From contig NZ_JAKRWF010000001.1 in assembly GCF_022352215.1 (NCBI RefSeq), positions 992,001 to 1,056,000 on the forward strand: DNA of 64,000 nt, read 5' to 3'. This document shows, in pieces, positions 8,452 through 18,048 of the stretch (position 1 is the stretch's first letter; each line of letters begins with the position of its first letter). Source of the stretch: Flavihumibacter cheonanensis. Its GTDB lineage: Bacteria; Bacteroidota; Bacteroidia; Chitinophagales; Chitinophagaceae. The notes beneath the pieces are model-generated. The model worked only from the letters and a program-made list of their open reading frames with translations, was not told where the DNA came from and did no database searches. The position numbers were made by a program, and so were the translations under genes.

Positions 8452-8482
8452 AAAAAAAACCGCACACCTGTGGCGTGCGGTT
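8452..8482 (-). terminator. Intrinsic terminator in the DUF486 leader
   Basis: The minus strand forms AACCGCAC.CC, loop, GG.GTGCGGTT (one mismatch in a 10-pair stem, 8458-8482) followed by at least seven U. It sits between smc, which has its own terminator, and the DUF486 start. It is either an attenuator or the end of a short transcript from 8483-8577. Confidence 0.75.
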
Positions 8483-8577
8483 ATGAACTGGTGAAAAACA
8501 AGATACAACCTCCAGTACCAAAATACAATGGAGCTGCTTTTCCTGCAATCGTAAAATTCCTCGATTTCTAAAAAAGT

Positions 8578-8603
8578 AAAGCACCTCCTAAGGGAGATGC
8601 TTT
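8578..8603 (-). terminator. Intrinsic terminator of smc
   Basis: The minus strand reads AAAGCATCTCCC, loop, GGAGGTGCTTT with one internal mismatch, followed by ACTTTTTTAG. It lies about 40 bases after the smc stop codon. Confidence 0.8.
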
Positions 8604-8641
8604 AACAGGTTGGACGGTTACTAATACTTAAATATAGGAGT

Positions 8642-11600
8642 TTAATTCAAATTTCTAAAATCTACCGGTACTAATTTACTTACTCCCGGTTCCTGCATGG
8701 TTACGCCATAAATTGCATCAACGGCGCTCATGGTCATTTTGTTGTGTGTTACTATAATAAATTGGCTTTCTTCACTGAAACGACGAATCATATTAGTGAA
8801 TTTGCCCACGTTTGCATCATCCAATGGTGCGTCCACCTCATCGAGAATACAGAAGGGTGCCGGTTTAATCAGATAGATTGCAAAGAGCAGGGCAGTTGCT
8901 GTCAGTGTTTTTTCTCCCCCGCTTAATTGGGTGATGGAAGAAGGACGTTTCCCTTTTGGTTTTGCGATAATATCAATTCCTGTTTCAGCCAGGTTCTCCG
9001 GATTTTCCAGGATCAGGTCGCACTGGTCTTCTTCCGTAAACAGGGCTTTAAATACCTTTATAAAATTCTCTTTTACCTGATTAAACGTATCGAGGAATTT
9101 CTGATTGGCAGTACTTTCTACTTCTGCAATGGTTTGCAGTAGGCTGTCTTTTGCAGAAACGAGATCATTCTTTTGTTCCAGTATGAATTCATAGCGCTTT
9201 TTCATTTCTGTAAACGCCTCAATTGCTGTCGGGTTTACCTCGCCCAGGTTCTCCAGGCGCTTTTTCATACGCTCGGATTTTTCCTGCAATTCTTCAGCCG
9301 GTATTTCTGAAGTTCTTGGCTGATCAATGATATCATCCAGGTTGATGCGAAACTCTACCTGTAATCGCTCTTTCATACCTGCCAGTTGAAGTTTCAATTC
9401 ATTCAACCGGTCTTTGATGGCTCCCAGTGAATGTTCCAGCTGGTCTTTCTCCTTGACTTTGCTACGAAGTGCGGATTCTTTTTCATTGAGGTGATTACGA
9501 ATAGTATAATAAGCCTGATCCGCCTGGTTCAATACTTTCTCATCTTCCTCCTTCTTTCTCATCATTTCCAGTAATCCTTCTTCCGCCTGGTTCAGTAAGC
9601 TCTCGCTTGCAGTGATATCTTCCGACACCTGCTTCAACTGGCTGCTGTTGATTTCGATCTGGTTGGTCAGATCGTTCAACTGGTTGCGTTTAAATTCCAG
9701 TTCCTGTTTGATCGAATTAATCCGGCTCTGCTGTCTTGTCAGTGATAAGTTGAATTCATTGTACACCGCATTGGCACTGTTGTATTCCTGCTCTGCGGTT
9801 TTATAGGATTGTTCAATCTCAACCAGCCGGGAGCCTGTTTCTTCAATTGATTGCAGCAACTCCGTTAATTCGGAACGGGTTCCTGAAATGGATTGCTGAC
9901 TTGTTTCCAACTGCTGTTGTAATTCTTCCAGCCGATTGCGACTGGTGGATTGCAAGGCATGCAGGTTTTCTACTTTATTTTGCAAGGCAAAAACCTGGTT
10001 GGTCAATTGGTTGATTTCCTGTTGGGTTTGTTTAATCGCCTGTTCTTTCAGCTGTTCATTGTACCCGATCACTTCGTTGTGTTTCTCCTGGATAGTTTGA
10101 CGGATACCAGCAACCACCTGCTCCTGGGAATGAATTTCTTCACTGAGTTTTTCCAGATTTTTAGCGCGACCGATCTTTTTCCCTTCAAATAACCCAACAC
10201 TACCTCCAATGATGGAGTATTTTCCTTTTACATATTTACCTGTCTTTTCCAGGATGATATGTCCATTGCTGTTTTCCAAAGCGGATTCATCCTCCGCAAT
10301 AAATACATTACCCAGTAAATGATAGGCCAGTGATTGATACGTGGCATCAACTTCAATTACAGATAAGGCCGGTAAGGTTCCTGCTGGCACACTCGTATTG
10401 GTAGCGGCATCTCCAAACTGATCGAGCAGAAAGAAATTTGCCTTCCCTTTTTTGTGTTCGTCCAGTAAATGAATGGCTTGCAATCCTTCTTTCAGGTTGT
10501 TAACTACGTAATAGTTAAGATAAGGTTCCAGTACGTTTTCTACTGCTGCCCGGTATTCTTCCTTAACATAAATAATATCGGATAGAATGGGTGCCTGGTG
10601 ATTCCAGTTCGGATTGTTGTGCAGGAATTTGACACTTTCCGGATAGCCTTCCATGGAATCAATCAGGCTTTTCAGGAGGTCATGTTCGTTTTTGCGTGCA
10701 TCCAGCAGCCTGTTCTCTTCTGCCAGCTTCTGTCTCAATTGTTCCAGTTCCTGTTGGGTTTGCAGGATTTGTTCACGCGTACGCTCATGATGCTCCTGCA
10801 ACTGCTGCAGGTCTTTTTGTTTTCCTTCTAATTCCTGCTCTTTCTCTGTTCTTTCTTCTTCCAGTTGTTTTAACTGACTACCTCTTAATTCGCGCTCCTC
10901 TTCTATCTGATGAATGCTTCGTTGTAAATTTAATATGGATGTATCTGCCACAGCCACTTTCTTTTCTGCTTCAAACTGGCTGCGCTGGATCTGAAGGTTT
11001 TCACTTCGGATGGCATCTACAGCCTGCCGCTGGGCATCAAACTGGCTGCGCTTTTCCTCTACATCTGCTTTATATCCTTCCAGTTGTGATTCAAAGGTTT
11101 CCAGTTTGCCTTCCTCCTCTTCTACCTGTTTGGCACTGAATGTGATGCTTTCTTCCAGCCCTTTCAACTGGCCATCACTTTTCTGCAGAAAATCCTGCAG
11201 ACTGCCTTCTTTTTCGCGAAGGAAATTCAAGCGCTGTGAGGCCAGGTTCTTTTCGTTTTCCTTTGTCCGTAATTGTTGGAGCAATTCGTTAAACGTGTAT
11301 TGAAGGGATTGCAATTGCCGTTCCTTTTCAATGAAATCCAATTTTTCCTGCTCCAGTGCTGCTTCTTCCTGGGCTATAACTGCATCCAGTTGTGCTTTCT
11401 TATCCGTTTCGGCATTGGTCTGCTCGTTCAGATCACGATAGGTCAGATTGAATCCTTCTAATGCTGCTTTTGCCAGCTCGATGGAAATCTCCCTGTAATC
11501 TTTTTTTATCTCGTAATACTTCTCAGCTTTTTTTGCCTGGTTTTCCAGGGTCTTCAACTGGTTGTTGATTTCAAATAAGAGATCTTCAATCCTGGCCAAA

Positions 11601-12160
11601 TCCTGTTCAGTGGCATCCAGTTTTTGGCGGGCTTCCTTTTTTCGGGTTTTGTAGATGGAGATGCCGGCGGCCTGTTCCAGCATACGACGTCGACTGTTAT
11701 CCTTATCCTTAATCAGGTCATCCACCATACCCAATTCAATGATGCTATAGCTATCGGTACTTACACCGGTATCCATAAATAGGTTCTGGATATCTTTCAG
11801 CCGGCAGCTAACATCGTTCAGGCGGTATTCGCTTTCCCCGCTTTTATAAAATTTTCGGGTAATGGTAACCGTATTAAACTCGGTTGGTAGCAGGTTTTTT
11901 GTGTTCTCAAAAGTCAGGCTTACTTCCGCCAAACCAGATGCAGAACGGGTACGGGAGCCATTAAACACCAGGCTGTCCAGGTTCTCCGAGCGCAACTGGC
12001 TGATCTTCTGTTCGCCAATTACCCACCGGATACTGTCGATGATATTACTCTTGCCGCAACCATTCGGACCCACAATACCTGTGATATTCTGGTCGAAATG
12101 AACGACGGTTTTATCGGCAAAACTTTTAAAACCCTTTATTTCTAAGCTCTTAAGGCGCAC
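8642..12160 (-). CDS. smc: Chromosome segregation ATPase SMC
   Basis: Structural maintenance of chromosomes protein, 1172 residues, normal length. It forms the condensin-like complex with ScpA and ScpB for chromosome organisation. The head carries Walker A GPNGCGKSN (residues 31-39). Two long coiled-coil arms rich in Glu, Gln and Lys flank a hinge domain at roughly residues 500-650. The C-terminal head has the signature LSGGEKTLTATALLF and Walker B CILDEVDAPLDDAN. The start is GTG at 12158-12160, giving MRLKSLEIKGFKSFAD, the invariant SMC N-terminus. It is monocistronic: a perfect -7 box lies upstream (12184-12191) and a terminator follows. Confidence 0.98.
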   Translation of the reverse strand: MRLKSLEIKGFKSFADKTVVHFDQNITGIVGPNGCGKSNIIDSIRWVIGEQKISQLRSENLDSLVFNGSRTRSASGLAEVSLTFENTKNLLPTEFNTVTITRKFYKSGESEYRLNDVSCRLKDIQNLFMDTGVSTDSYSIIELGMVDDLIKDKDNSRRRMLEQAAGISIYKTRKKEARQKLDATEQDLARIEDLLFEINNQLKTLENQAKKAEKYYEIKKDYREISIELAKAALEGFNLTYRDLNEQTNAETDKKAQLDAVIAQEEAALEQEKLDFIEKERQLQSLQYTFNELLQQLRTKENEKNLASQRLNFLREKEGSLQDFLQKSDGQLKGLEESITFSAKQVEEEEGKLETFESQLEGYKADVEEKRSQFDAQRQAVDAIRSENLQIQRSQFEAEKKVAVADTSILNLQRSIHQIEEERELRGSQLKQLEEERTEKEQELEGKQKDLQQLQEHHERTREQILQTQQELEQLRQKLAEENRLLDARKNEHDLLKSLIDSMEGYPESVKFLHNNPNWNHQAPILSDIIYVKEEYRAAVENVLEPYLNYYVVNNLKEGLQAIHLLDEHKKGKANFFLLDQFGDAATNTSVPAGTLPALSVIEVDATYQSLAYHLLGNVFIAEDESALENSNGHIILEKTGKYVKGKYSIIGGSVGLFEGKKIGRAKNLEKLSEEIHSQEQVVAGIRQTIQEKHNEVIGYNEQLKEQAIKQTQQEINQLTNQVFALQNKVENLHALQSTSRNRLEELQQQLETSQQSISGTRSELTELLQSIEETGSRLVEIEQSYKTAEQEYNSANAVYNEFNLSLTRQQSRINSIKQELEFKRNQLNDLTNQIEINSSQLKQVSEDITASESLLNQAEEGLLEMMRKKEEDEKVLNQADQAYYTIRNHLNEKESALRSKVKEKDQLEHSLGAIKDRLNELKLQLAGMKERLQVEFRINLDDIIDQPRTSEIPAEELQEKSERMKKRLENLGEVNPTAIEAFTEMKKRYEFILEQKNDLVSAKDSLLQTIAEVESTANQKFLDTFNQVKENFIKVFKALFTEEDQCDLILENPENLAETGIDIIAKPKGKRPSSITQLSGGEKTLTATALLFAIYLIKPAPFCILDEVDAPLDDANVGKFTNMIRRFSEESQFIIVTHNKMTMSAVDAIYGVTMQEPGVSKLVPVDFRNLN

Positions 12161-12183
12161 AATTATCCAATTTTAGAGGGAAG

Positions 12184-12191
12184 CAAATATA
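12184..12191 (-). promoter_or_regulatory. -7 promoter box of smc
   Basis: The minus strand reads TATATTTG, a perfect TAnnTTTG, 23 bases upstream of the smc GTG start. No TTTG -33 element at the expected distance. Confidence 0.6.
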
Positions 12192-12441
12192 TAGGATTGA
12201 TTTCAACTTGGAGGAGGTCAATGTTCAATCTGACAGGATAATTCTGTACTTCTTTTGCACAATATTGAGGCTCCTATTTAAATATCGATAATAAATAAAA
12301 TATATAAAATATCTAATCTTATTGTAAAATAAAAATATAGTGATAAATATACGCTTAAAAATATGGCGATTAATTAAGCACTTTATTGCTTTTGATATGA
12401 CATGCAATCACTAATTCCACGATCAAAAAGCATTCGAAATG

Positions 12442-12449
12442 TATATTTG
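12442..12449 (+). promoter_or_regulatory. -7 box four bases before the threonine aldolase ATG
   Basis: TATATTTG, a perfect TAnnTTTG, is followed by gccc and then the ATG at 12454, the same spacing as at 5093-5105. The rest of the 12161-12453 gap is AT-rich with no other gene or clear structure. Confidence 0.45.
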
Positions 12450-12453
12450 GCCC

Positions 12454-13470
12454 ATGAAAATTGATCTTCGTTCTGATACGTTTACGAAACCTACCCCTGG
12501 CATGCTGGATGCTATTGCCCGTGCAGAAGTGGGTGATGATGTCTTTGGGGAAGACCCTTCCGTTAATGAACTGGAATCTCGTATGGCAAGCCTTTTTGGC
12601 ATGGAAGCCGCGCTTTTTTGTCCTACCGGCACTATGAGTAACCAGGTAGCTATAAAAGTTCATACCCGTCCGGGTGATGAAGTCATCTGCGAACAACAGG
12701 CTCATGTTTACATATATGAAGGTGGAGGAATTGCCTTTCATTCCGGCTCACAGGTAAAAGCCCTGGCTGGTAACCGTGGACGAATAACTGCCGACCAGGT
12801 AGTATCGGCCATAAATCCGGATGATGTGCACAAAGCCCGAACCTCCCTGGTTTGTCTGGAGAATACGAGTAACCGGGGTGGCGGATCCTGCTATAACTGG
12901 GATTACATCATGGCCATTAAACAGGTATGTCAGATCAATGGACTGGCCTTGCACCTGGATGGTGCCAGGTTGTTTAATGCCCTGGTAGCAACCGGACAAA
13001 CAGCCAGGCAATATGGTGAAACATTTGACAGTATATCAGTTTGCTTCAATAAAGGGATGGGGTGTCCGATTGGTTCAGTTTTACTGGGAAGCCGCGATTT
13101 CATTCGCCAGGCACGGAGAGTTCGCAAGGTATTTGGTGGTGGTATGCGGCAGGCAGGCTTTATGGCAGCATCAGCCATTTATGCGCTGGATCATCATATT
13201 GAACGCCTGGAGGAAGACCATGAGCATGCCCGTGAAATTGCAGCATTGCTGGCAAGCAAAGATTATATCGGTACGATCCTACCTGTTGAAACCAACCTGG
13301 TCATCTTTGAAGTAAAGGGGCGGTTCACGGCAGCGACGCTGGTAGATACCTTAAAGCAGTATGACATTCATTGCCTGGCGATCTCTGCAACCCAGATCCG
13401 GATGGTAACTCATCTGGATATCACCCAAGCTATGACAGATCGCCTGCTGCAAGTATTGAATGAATTGTAA
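12454..13470 (+). CDS. ltaE: Low-specificity L-threonine aldolase
   Basis: PLP-dependent fold-type I enzyme cleaving L-threonine or L-allo-threonine to glycine and acetaldehyde, 338 residues. It opens [18 protein letters not shown], the family N-terminus. It contains the [15 protein letters not shown] segment, [10 protein letters not shown] with the PLP-interacting aspartate, and a lysine in the [18 protein letters not shown] block that forms the Schiff base. An ATG five codons upstream (12439) is in frame but lies before the -7 box and family alignment favours the later start. It stands alone: the next gene (pgi) starts 29 bases after the stop and could be co-transcribed. Stereochemical preference cannot be told. 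Confidence 0.93.
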   Translation: MKIDLRSDTFTKPTPGMLDAIARAEVGDDVFGEDPSVNELESRMASLFGMEAALFCPTGTMSNQVAIKVHTRPGDEVICEQQAHVYIYEGGGIAFHSGSQVKALAGNRGRITADQVVSAINPDDVHKARTSLVCLENTSNRGGGSCYNWDYIMAIKQVCQINGLALHLDGARLFNALVATGQTARQYGETFDSISVCFNKGMGCPIGSVLLGSRDFIRQARRVRKVFGGGMRQAGFMAASAIYALDHHIERLEEDHEHAREIAALLASKDYIGTILPVETNLVIFEVKGRFTAATLVDTLKQYDIHCLAISATQIRMVTHLDITQAMTDRLLQVLNEL

Positions 13471-13499
13471 CTTAGTCCTTTTGCAAGCAAACTAACAAC

Positions 13500-15149
13500 A
13501 TGTTACCAACCATTAACCCGAGTTCTACCAAGGCCTGGAAAGGGCTTAAGCAACATTTTGAATCCATTAAAGACCAAACCATGCGCAGCCTGTTTCAGGC
13601 TGATCCGCAGCGATTTGACAAATTTTCACGTCGCCATCAGGAGTTATTGATTGATTTTTCCAAAAACAGGATTACCGAAACAACCTGGCAATTGCTCCTT
13701 GAGCTGGCAACCGAATGCCAACTCGATGAGGCTATCAGGGCCATGTTCAATGGTGAACTCATAAATAAAACCGAAGGCAGGGCTGTGTTGCATACCGCTT
13801 TGCGTAATTTTTCCGGCAGGCTGGTACTAACAGAAGGCAGGGATGTAATGCCGGATGTGCTGGCAGTTCAGCAGCAGATGCGCAGGTTCTGTGAGGAGGT
13901 CCATACGGGAAGCTGGAAAGGATATACCGGAAAAAAGATTCGTTTCATTGTAAATATTGGTATCGGGGGGAGTGATTTAGGACCATTAATGGTAACGGAA
14001 GCGCTCAAGCCCTTCTGTAAAGAAGGCATTCAGCCTTATTTTGTTTCCAATGTTGATGGTACGCATATCTCTGAAACATTGAAGAAAATTGATCCGGAAC
14101 AAACCCTTTTCCTGATTGCCTCCAAAACCTTTACCACGCAGGAAACCATGACCAATGCGCATACTGCCAGGAATTGGCTTCTACAATCGGGAGCATCCGA
14201 AAAGGATATTGCCCGTCATTTTGCTGCCCTCTCCACCAATGAGAAAGAAGTAGTAAAATTCGGGATTGATAAAGCCAATATGTTTGGCTTCTGGGATTGG
14301 GTGGGTGGTCGTTATTCTTTGTGGAGTGCCATTGGGTTATCTATTGCCTTGACCATCGGTTACCCTGCTTTTGAGGAATTACTGAAAGGAGCCTATGCTG
14401 CGGATGAGCATTTCCGTACTACTCCGTTTGAAAATAATATACCGGTGCTCATGGCCTTAACCGGAATTTGGTACACAAATTTTTTTGGAGCTCAAACGGA
14501 AGCTATTCTGCCATATGACCAGTACATGCACCGCTTCCCTGCCTATTTCCAGCAAGGGAATATGGAAAGCAATGGTAAATCGGTAGATCGCAACGGAAAT
14601 AAAGTGAACTATGCAACTGGGCCGATTATCTGGGGAGAACCAGGTACCAATGGGCAACATGCATTTTATCAACTGATCCACCAGGGTACACCTCTTATCC
14701 CCTGTGACTTTATTGCAGCAGCGAAATCATTCAATCCGATTGGTGATCACCACCAGAAACTGCTCTCCAATTTCTTTGCCCAAACGGAAGCGTTGATGAA
14801 TGGAAAGTCGGAAGAAGAAGCCCGGGTAGAACTGGAGAAAGCTGGAATGCCATCGGAAAAGATTGCCGAACTGCTGCCTTTCAAAGTTTTTGAAGGTAAT
14901 AAACCAACCAATTCAATTTTAGTTAAAGAGCTGAATCCCTTTACATTAGGACAATTAATTGCTTTTTATGAGCATAAGATTTTTGTACAGGGGATTATCT
15001 GGAACATTTACAGTTTTGATCAGTGGGGCGTAGAATTGGGTAAACAGCTGGCAAATAAAATTCTGCCGGAATTAGAGGATGATGCCCCGGTGAATTCACA
15101 CGACAGCAGTACCAATGGGCTTATTAATCTGTATAAAAAAATGAGGTAA
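13500..15149 (+). CDS. pgi: Glucose-6-phosphate isomerase
   Basis: Interconverts glucose 6-phosphate and fructose 6-phosphate in glycolysis and gluconeogenesis, 549 residues, the usual length of the long bacterial/eukaryotic PGI type. Diagnostic segments are [14 protein letters not shown]-like (here [17 protein letters not shown]), [23 protein letters not shown] and [20 protein letters not shown], and the C-terminal family signature begins [11 protein letters not shown]. The ATG at 13500 is the only reasonable start. The gene follows threonine aldolase by 29 bases and is followed by an intrinsic terminator at 15160-15183. Cytoplasmic; nothing unusual seen. Confidence 0.98.
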   Translation: MLPTINPSSTKAWKGLKQHFESIKDQTMRSLFQADPQRFDKFSRRHQELLIDFSKNRITETTWQLLLELATECQLDEAIRAMFNGELINKTEGRAVLHTALRNFSGRLVLTEGRDVMPDVLAVQQQMRRFCEEVHTGSWKGYTGKKIRFIVNIGIGGSDLGPLMVTEALKPFCKEGIQPYFVSNVDGTHISETLKKIDPEQTLFLIASKTFTTQETMTNAHTARNWLLQSGASEKDIARHFAALSTNEKEVVKFGIDKANMFGFWDWVGGRYSLWSAIGLSIALTIGYPAFEELLKGAYAADEHFRTTPFENNIPVLMALTGIWYTNFFGAQTEAILPYDQYMHRFPAYFQQGNMESNGKSVDRNGNKVNYATGPIIWGEPGTNGQHAFYQLIHQGTPLIPCDFIAAAKSFNPIGDHHQKLLSNFFAQTEALMNGKSEEEARVELEKAGMPSEKIAELLPFKVFEGNKPTNSILVKELNPFTLGQLIAFYEHKIFVQGIIWNIYSFDQWGVELGKQLANKILPELEDDAPVNSHDSSTNGLINLYKKMR

Positions 15150-15159
15150 TTAAGTTTTC

Positions 15160-15183
15160 AAAAGCAGCTCGTAAGCTGCTTTT
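15160..15183 (+). terminator. Intrinsic terminator after pgi
   Basis: Perfect 10-base stem AAAAGCAGCT / AGCTGCTTTT around the loop CGTA, eleven bases after the pgi stop. The U run is part of the stem. Confidence 0.75.
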
Positions 15184-15203
15184 GTACTCTTTAAAAGAAA
15201 CGC

Positions 15204-15512
15204 ATGTTTCGATCCTGGTTGTTACTACCAGGTCTGGTCTTACTAGTTTTAGATGCAAATAGCCAGACCGGTTATCAGTTTCCATCTGAAAAATACAAGG
15301 TGATAGATAGCATCCCTATTTATTTCAGACCCGGACAATGGGGGAATCTGTCCCTATTGGATAGTGATCCAGGAAAACTAAAACCGGTTGAAATGCCGAT
15401 GGTAAAAATCCCCGAAACGGTAACGTATTTCATTCCTAATAGCTGGCGTAAAGGGTGGGTTCAGCCCTATATTCCAAATAGTATTCCAGTGGTACCGACT
15501 GAAAGAAAATAA
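15204..15512 (+). CDS. Small secreted protein of unknown function (102 aa)
   Basis: Unrecognised protein of 102 residues with an N-terminal signal sequence (MFRSWLLLPGLVLLVLDANS, likely cleaved before QTGYQF). The mature part is about 80 residues, rich in Pro, Tyr and Val, with YFRPGQWGNLSLL and several VP/IP motifs and no cysteine. It lies between the pgi terminator and accD. Start ATG at 15204 with a weak purine stretch (aaaagaaa) upstream. Probably periplasmic or surface exposed. No function proposed. Confidence 0.65.
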   Translation: MFRSWLLLPGLVLLVLDANSQTGYQFPSEKYKVIDSIPIYFRPGQWGNLSLLDSDPGKLKPVEMPMVKIPETVTYFIPNSWRKGWVQPYIPNSIPVVPTERK

Positions 15513-15529
15513 AATAGGCGGAGGTTTCT

Positions 15530-15537
15530 TATCTTAG
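15530..15537 (+). promoter_or_regulatory. Candidate -7 box of accD
   Basis: TATCTTAG followed by CCGC, one mismatch from TAnnTTTG, 23 bases upstream of the accD ATG. Moderate support. Confidence 0.35.
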
Positions 15538-15560
15538 CCGCTTCAAAACATTTTCGTAGC

Positions 15561-16478
15561 ATGGCACCACAACATGAAGAAGATTTTGATGCGAACCTGG
15601 CTGGCGAAGAAGGTCAATCTGAAGAAACAAAGTCCAGTTGGTTTAAGCGGATAAAGAAAGGAATTCTGACTAGTACCGCAGAGAAGAAGGAAACACCGGA
15701 AGGTCTTTGGACCAAATGTCCGGAATGTAATTTTATCTGTACCATGAATGAGCTGCGGGAGCAGTTATTCGTTTGTCCGAAATGTAATTACCACCACCGT
15801 ATAGGCAGCGACGAGTATTTTGATATTGTATTTGATCAAGGAACCATGCAGGTGATGTTTGAAAACATCCGTTCCAAAGATTACCTTGGTTTTACGGATC
15901 TCAAACCTTATGAGAAGCGCTTACAGGAAATCTGGAGCAAAACCGATATTACTGATTCTATCCGCGTGGCTGCCGGAAAGATAAATGATCAACCCATTGT
16001 AATTGCCTGTATGGATTTTGAATTCATCGGCGGATCACTGGGAAGTGTGATGGGCGAGCGAATCTCAAGGGCAGTGGACTATTGTCTGGATCACTCCACA
16101 CCTCTCATGATCATTTGTAAGTCAGGCGGTGCCCGTATGATGGAAAGCGCCTTTTCATTGATGCAGTTAGCCAAAGTATCTGGAAAATTATCGCAAATGA
16201 CAGATGCCCGCATTCCCTATATATCATTCCTTACAGACCCATCTTTTGGTGGTATTTCCGCCTCTTTTGGTATGTTGGGAGATCTGAATATAGCAGAACC
16301 AGGTGCTTTAATTGGCTTTGCTGGTCCGCGCGTAATCAAGGAAACCATCAAAAAAGATCTTCCGGAAGGATTCCAGCGTAGTGAATTTTTGCTGGAGCAT
16401 GGATTCCTGGACTTCATCGTAGACCGCAAAGAACTGAAAGAGCGGCTGAATACCCTGCTTGTCCTATTTAATAATTAA
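15561..16478 (+). CDS. accD: Acetyl-CoA carboxylase carboxyltransferase subunit beta
   Basis: Beta subunit of the carboxyltransferase half of acetyl-CoA carboxylase, which transfers CO2 from biotin to acetyl-CoA to give malonyl-CoA, the first step of fatty acid synthesis. It partners AccA. The protein is 305 residues with an extended acidic N-terminus. Its zinc ribbon has ligands C53, C56, C72 and C75 (KCPECNF and FVCPKCNYHHR), followed by the crotonase-fold carboxyltransferase domain with SGGARMMES and the GRI-type SFGGISASFGMLGD segment. smpB follows 20 bases later on the same strand and is probably co-transcribed. Confidence 0.97.
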   Translation: MAPQHEEDFDANLAGEEGQSEETKSSWFKRIKKGILTSTAEKKETPEGLWTKCPECNFICTMNELREQLFVCPKCNYHHRIGSDEYFDIVFDQGTMQVMFENIRSKDYLGFTDLKPYEKRLQEIWSKTDITDSIRVAAGKINDQPIVIACMDFEFIGGSLGSVMGERISRAVDYCLDHSTPLMIICKSGGARMMESAFSLMQLAKVSGKLSQMTDARIPYISFLTDPSFGGISASFGMLGDLNIAEPGALIGFAGPRVIKETIKKDLPEGFQRSEFLLEHGFLDFIVDRKELKERLNTLLVLFNN

Positions 16479-16498
16479 GTAGAAAGAAAGGAGTTGTT

Positions 16499-16933
16499 GT
16501 GGAATTGAGGAACCGGTCAGCCTTTCATGAATATTTTTTTGAAACCACCTATGTGGCAGGTATTGTATTGGTGGGAACGGAGGTAAAATCGCTTAGAGCC
16601 GGCAAAGTCAGTTTCAATGATGCCTATTGCCAGTTTCACAAGGGGGAGTTATACGTTAAAAACCTTCATATTTCTGATTATGCTTTTGGCACTACCCAAC
16701 GCCATGAGCCTACTCAGGAGAGAAAATTATTATTGAAAAAGAAAGAGTTACGCAAACTGGAGGCTAAAATCAAGGAAAAGGGGTACACTATTGTACCGCT
16801 TAAAATCTTTTTCAATGACCATAACCTGGCCAAAATCGAGATTGGTTTAGGAAAGGGTAAAAAACTCTACGATAAGCGGGAAACAATCAAAAAAAGAGAC
16901 GTGGAGCGCGACCTAAAACGTTACGTAAAGTAA
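16499..16933 (+). CDS. smpB: SsrA-binding protein SmpB
   Basis: Binds tmRNA (SsrA) and the stalled ribosome for trans-translation, 144 residues. The OB-fold core shows GIVLVGTEVKSLRAGKVSF and DAYCQF, and the C-terminal tail is basic (KKLYDKRETIKKRDVERDL), as required for A-site insertion. The start is GTG at 16499 (MELRNRSAFHEYFF), preceded by a strong purine stretch (gaaagaaaggag) that serves as ribosome binding site. It lies 20 bases after accD. The ssrA gene itself is not seen in the window. Confidence 0.96.
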   Translation: MELRNRSAFHEYFFETTYVAGIVLVGTEVKSLRAGKVSFNDAYCQFHKGELYVKNLHISDYAFGTTQRHEPTQERKLLLKKKELRKLEAKIKEKGYTIVPLKIFFNDHNLAKIEIGLGKGKKLYDKRETIKKRDVERDLKRYVK

Positions 16934-17001
16934 TTTATTGTATGTAAAATATCCTATAGTAAAAGTCCATTATTACTGTGTTTTTTCATTAATTTGACCC
17001 T

Positions 17002-17973
17002 ATGCATCGTTTAATTCTGATATCCTTATTGTGTATTGGCCTTCGTTCAGAGGCGCAAACGCTGGCTGGTAGCTGGTATGGAAAGGCCGACGTGGTGCTG
17101 GATGGCACGTTCAACAACTATCTCACCCAACTTATCATCAAACAGAAGGGGAATAAAGTAGAGGGCATTTTCGGATATTATTTCCGGAATGGTTACCAAA
17201 GCTTTTATGTAAAAGGGACCTATGATCCCAAGACTCGCCTGGTTACTATCAAAGACATACCGGTTGTCTTTTATAAGGAAAACTCCATTGATGGTGTAAC
17301 CTGTAATATGAGTTTTGAAGGTACGCTTCGGGTATCCAAGGTAGGTAGTTTCGTACGTGGTAATTTTTTGTCGGAGGGCCAGTATAAATATACTTGCCCG
17401 GAGTTAAGGGTGTTATTCTCGCTTGATTCTCTTGTACAGGAGGACTCCGTGATCAATGAAGGACTTGCCAAAAAGGTTTGGCAACCATCTGTGGAAGATG
17501 TAATTGTTATGGATGATGAAGATGGTCCGGAGATCCGGAAAGCAACTACCTTACCGGGACTTGCCAGAGAAACTGTTAAAGGCCCAAGTTTGGATGCTAA
17601 TTCTTTGATCTCAAGATTTAAACAACGCCAGACCATCGTTACTTCTGAACTGAAAGTTTCCTCAGATTCAATACGGGTGAGTTTCTATGATAATGGAGAT
17701 ATTGACGGCGATAGTATATCTGTATTCCTGAATGGAACGCCGATATTGGAGAAACAAATGATCTCTGCAAAAGCGACAACCATCTACATTAAACTGGATC
17801 CAACAAAAGAATTCCATGACCTTGCCATGTTTGCAGAGAACCTGGGAAGAATTCCACCAAATACAGCACTCATGGTAGTATATGATGGTGATACGCCGCA
17901 AGAAGTATTCCTGTCCAGTAACTTGCAGCAGAATGGTTCGGTGAGGATAAGGAAGAAAGAGGTGAAGAAGTGA
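17002..17973 (+). CDS. Secreted protein of unknown function (323 aa)
   Basis: Unrecognised exported protein with a signal peptide (MHRLILISLLCIGLRSEA, cleavage probably before QTLAGSW). The N-terminal part (about residues 20-140) looks like a lipocalin-like or beta-rich domain (LAGSWYGKADVVLDG, then repeated short beta strands). The C-terminal part (about 215-310) begins VSFYDNGDIDGDSISVFLNG, a pattern seen in Bacteroidota extracellular beta-sandwich domains. No sorting domain is present, so it is probably periplasmic or outer-membrane associated. The stop codon is the first unit of a heptamer repeat (17970-17997). A TTAATTTG sequence five bases before the ATG is one mismatch from the -7 box. 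Confidence 0.7.
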   Translation: MHRLILISLLCIGLRSEAQTLAGSWYGKADVVLDGTFNNYLTQLIIKQKGNKVEGIFGYYFRNGYQSFYVKGTYDPKTRLVTIKDIPVVFYKENSIDGVTCNMSFEGTLRVSKVGSFVRGNFLSEGQYKYTCPELRVLFSLDSLVQEDSVINEGLAKKVWQPSVEDVIVMDDEDGPEIRKATTLPGLARETVKGPSLDANSLISRFKQRQTIVTSELKVSSDSIRVSFYDNGDIDGDSISVFLNGTPILEKQMISAKATTIYIKLDPTKEFHDLAMFAENLGRIPPNTALMVVYDGDTPQEVFLSSNLQQNGSVRIRKKEVKK

Positions 17974-17997
17974 GACGTCAGATGTGAGACGTGAGAC
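17970..17997 (+). repeat. Heptamer repeat array starting in the stop codon
   Basis: Four tandem 7-bp units: gtgagac, gtcagat, gtgagac, gtgagac. The TGA inside the first unit is the stop codon of the upstream gene (17971-17973). The unit gtgagac and the variant gtcaga[ct] are also present in the array at 4530-4550. Confidence 0.85.
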
Positions 17998-17999
17998 AT

Positions 18000-18034
18000 A
18001 AAAGGCCGGCTTTCTGATGGAAGGCCGGCCTTTT
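18000..18034. terminator. Bidirectional intrinsic terminator
   Basis: Stem AAAGGCCGGC (18001-18010) with GCCGGCCTTT (18024-18033) around a 13-base loop, with flanking A and T runs. It separates the convergent secreted-protein gene and parC and can serve both. Confidence 0.88.
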
Positions 18035-18048
18035 TATTGGAGGATTAC

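Noticed and set aside
10696-11139. Plus-strand ORF inside smc
   Set aside because: Shadow of the repetitive coiled-coil coding region on the other strand.
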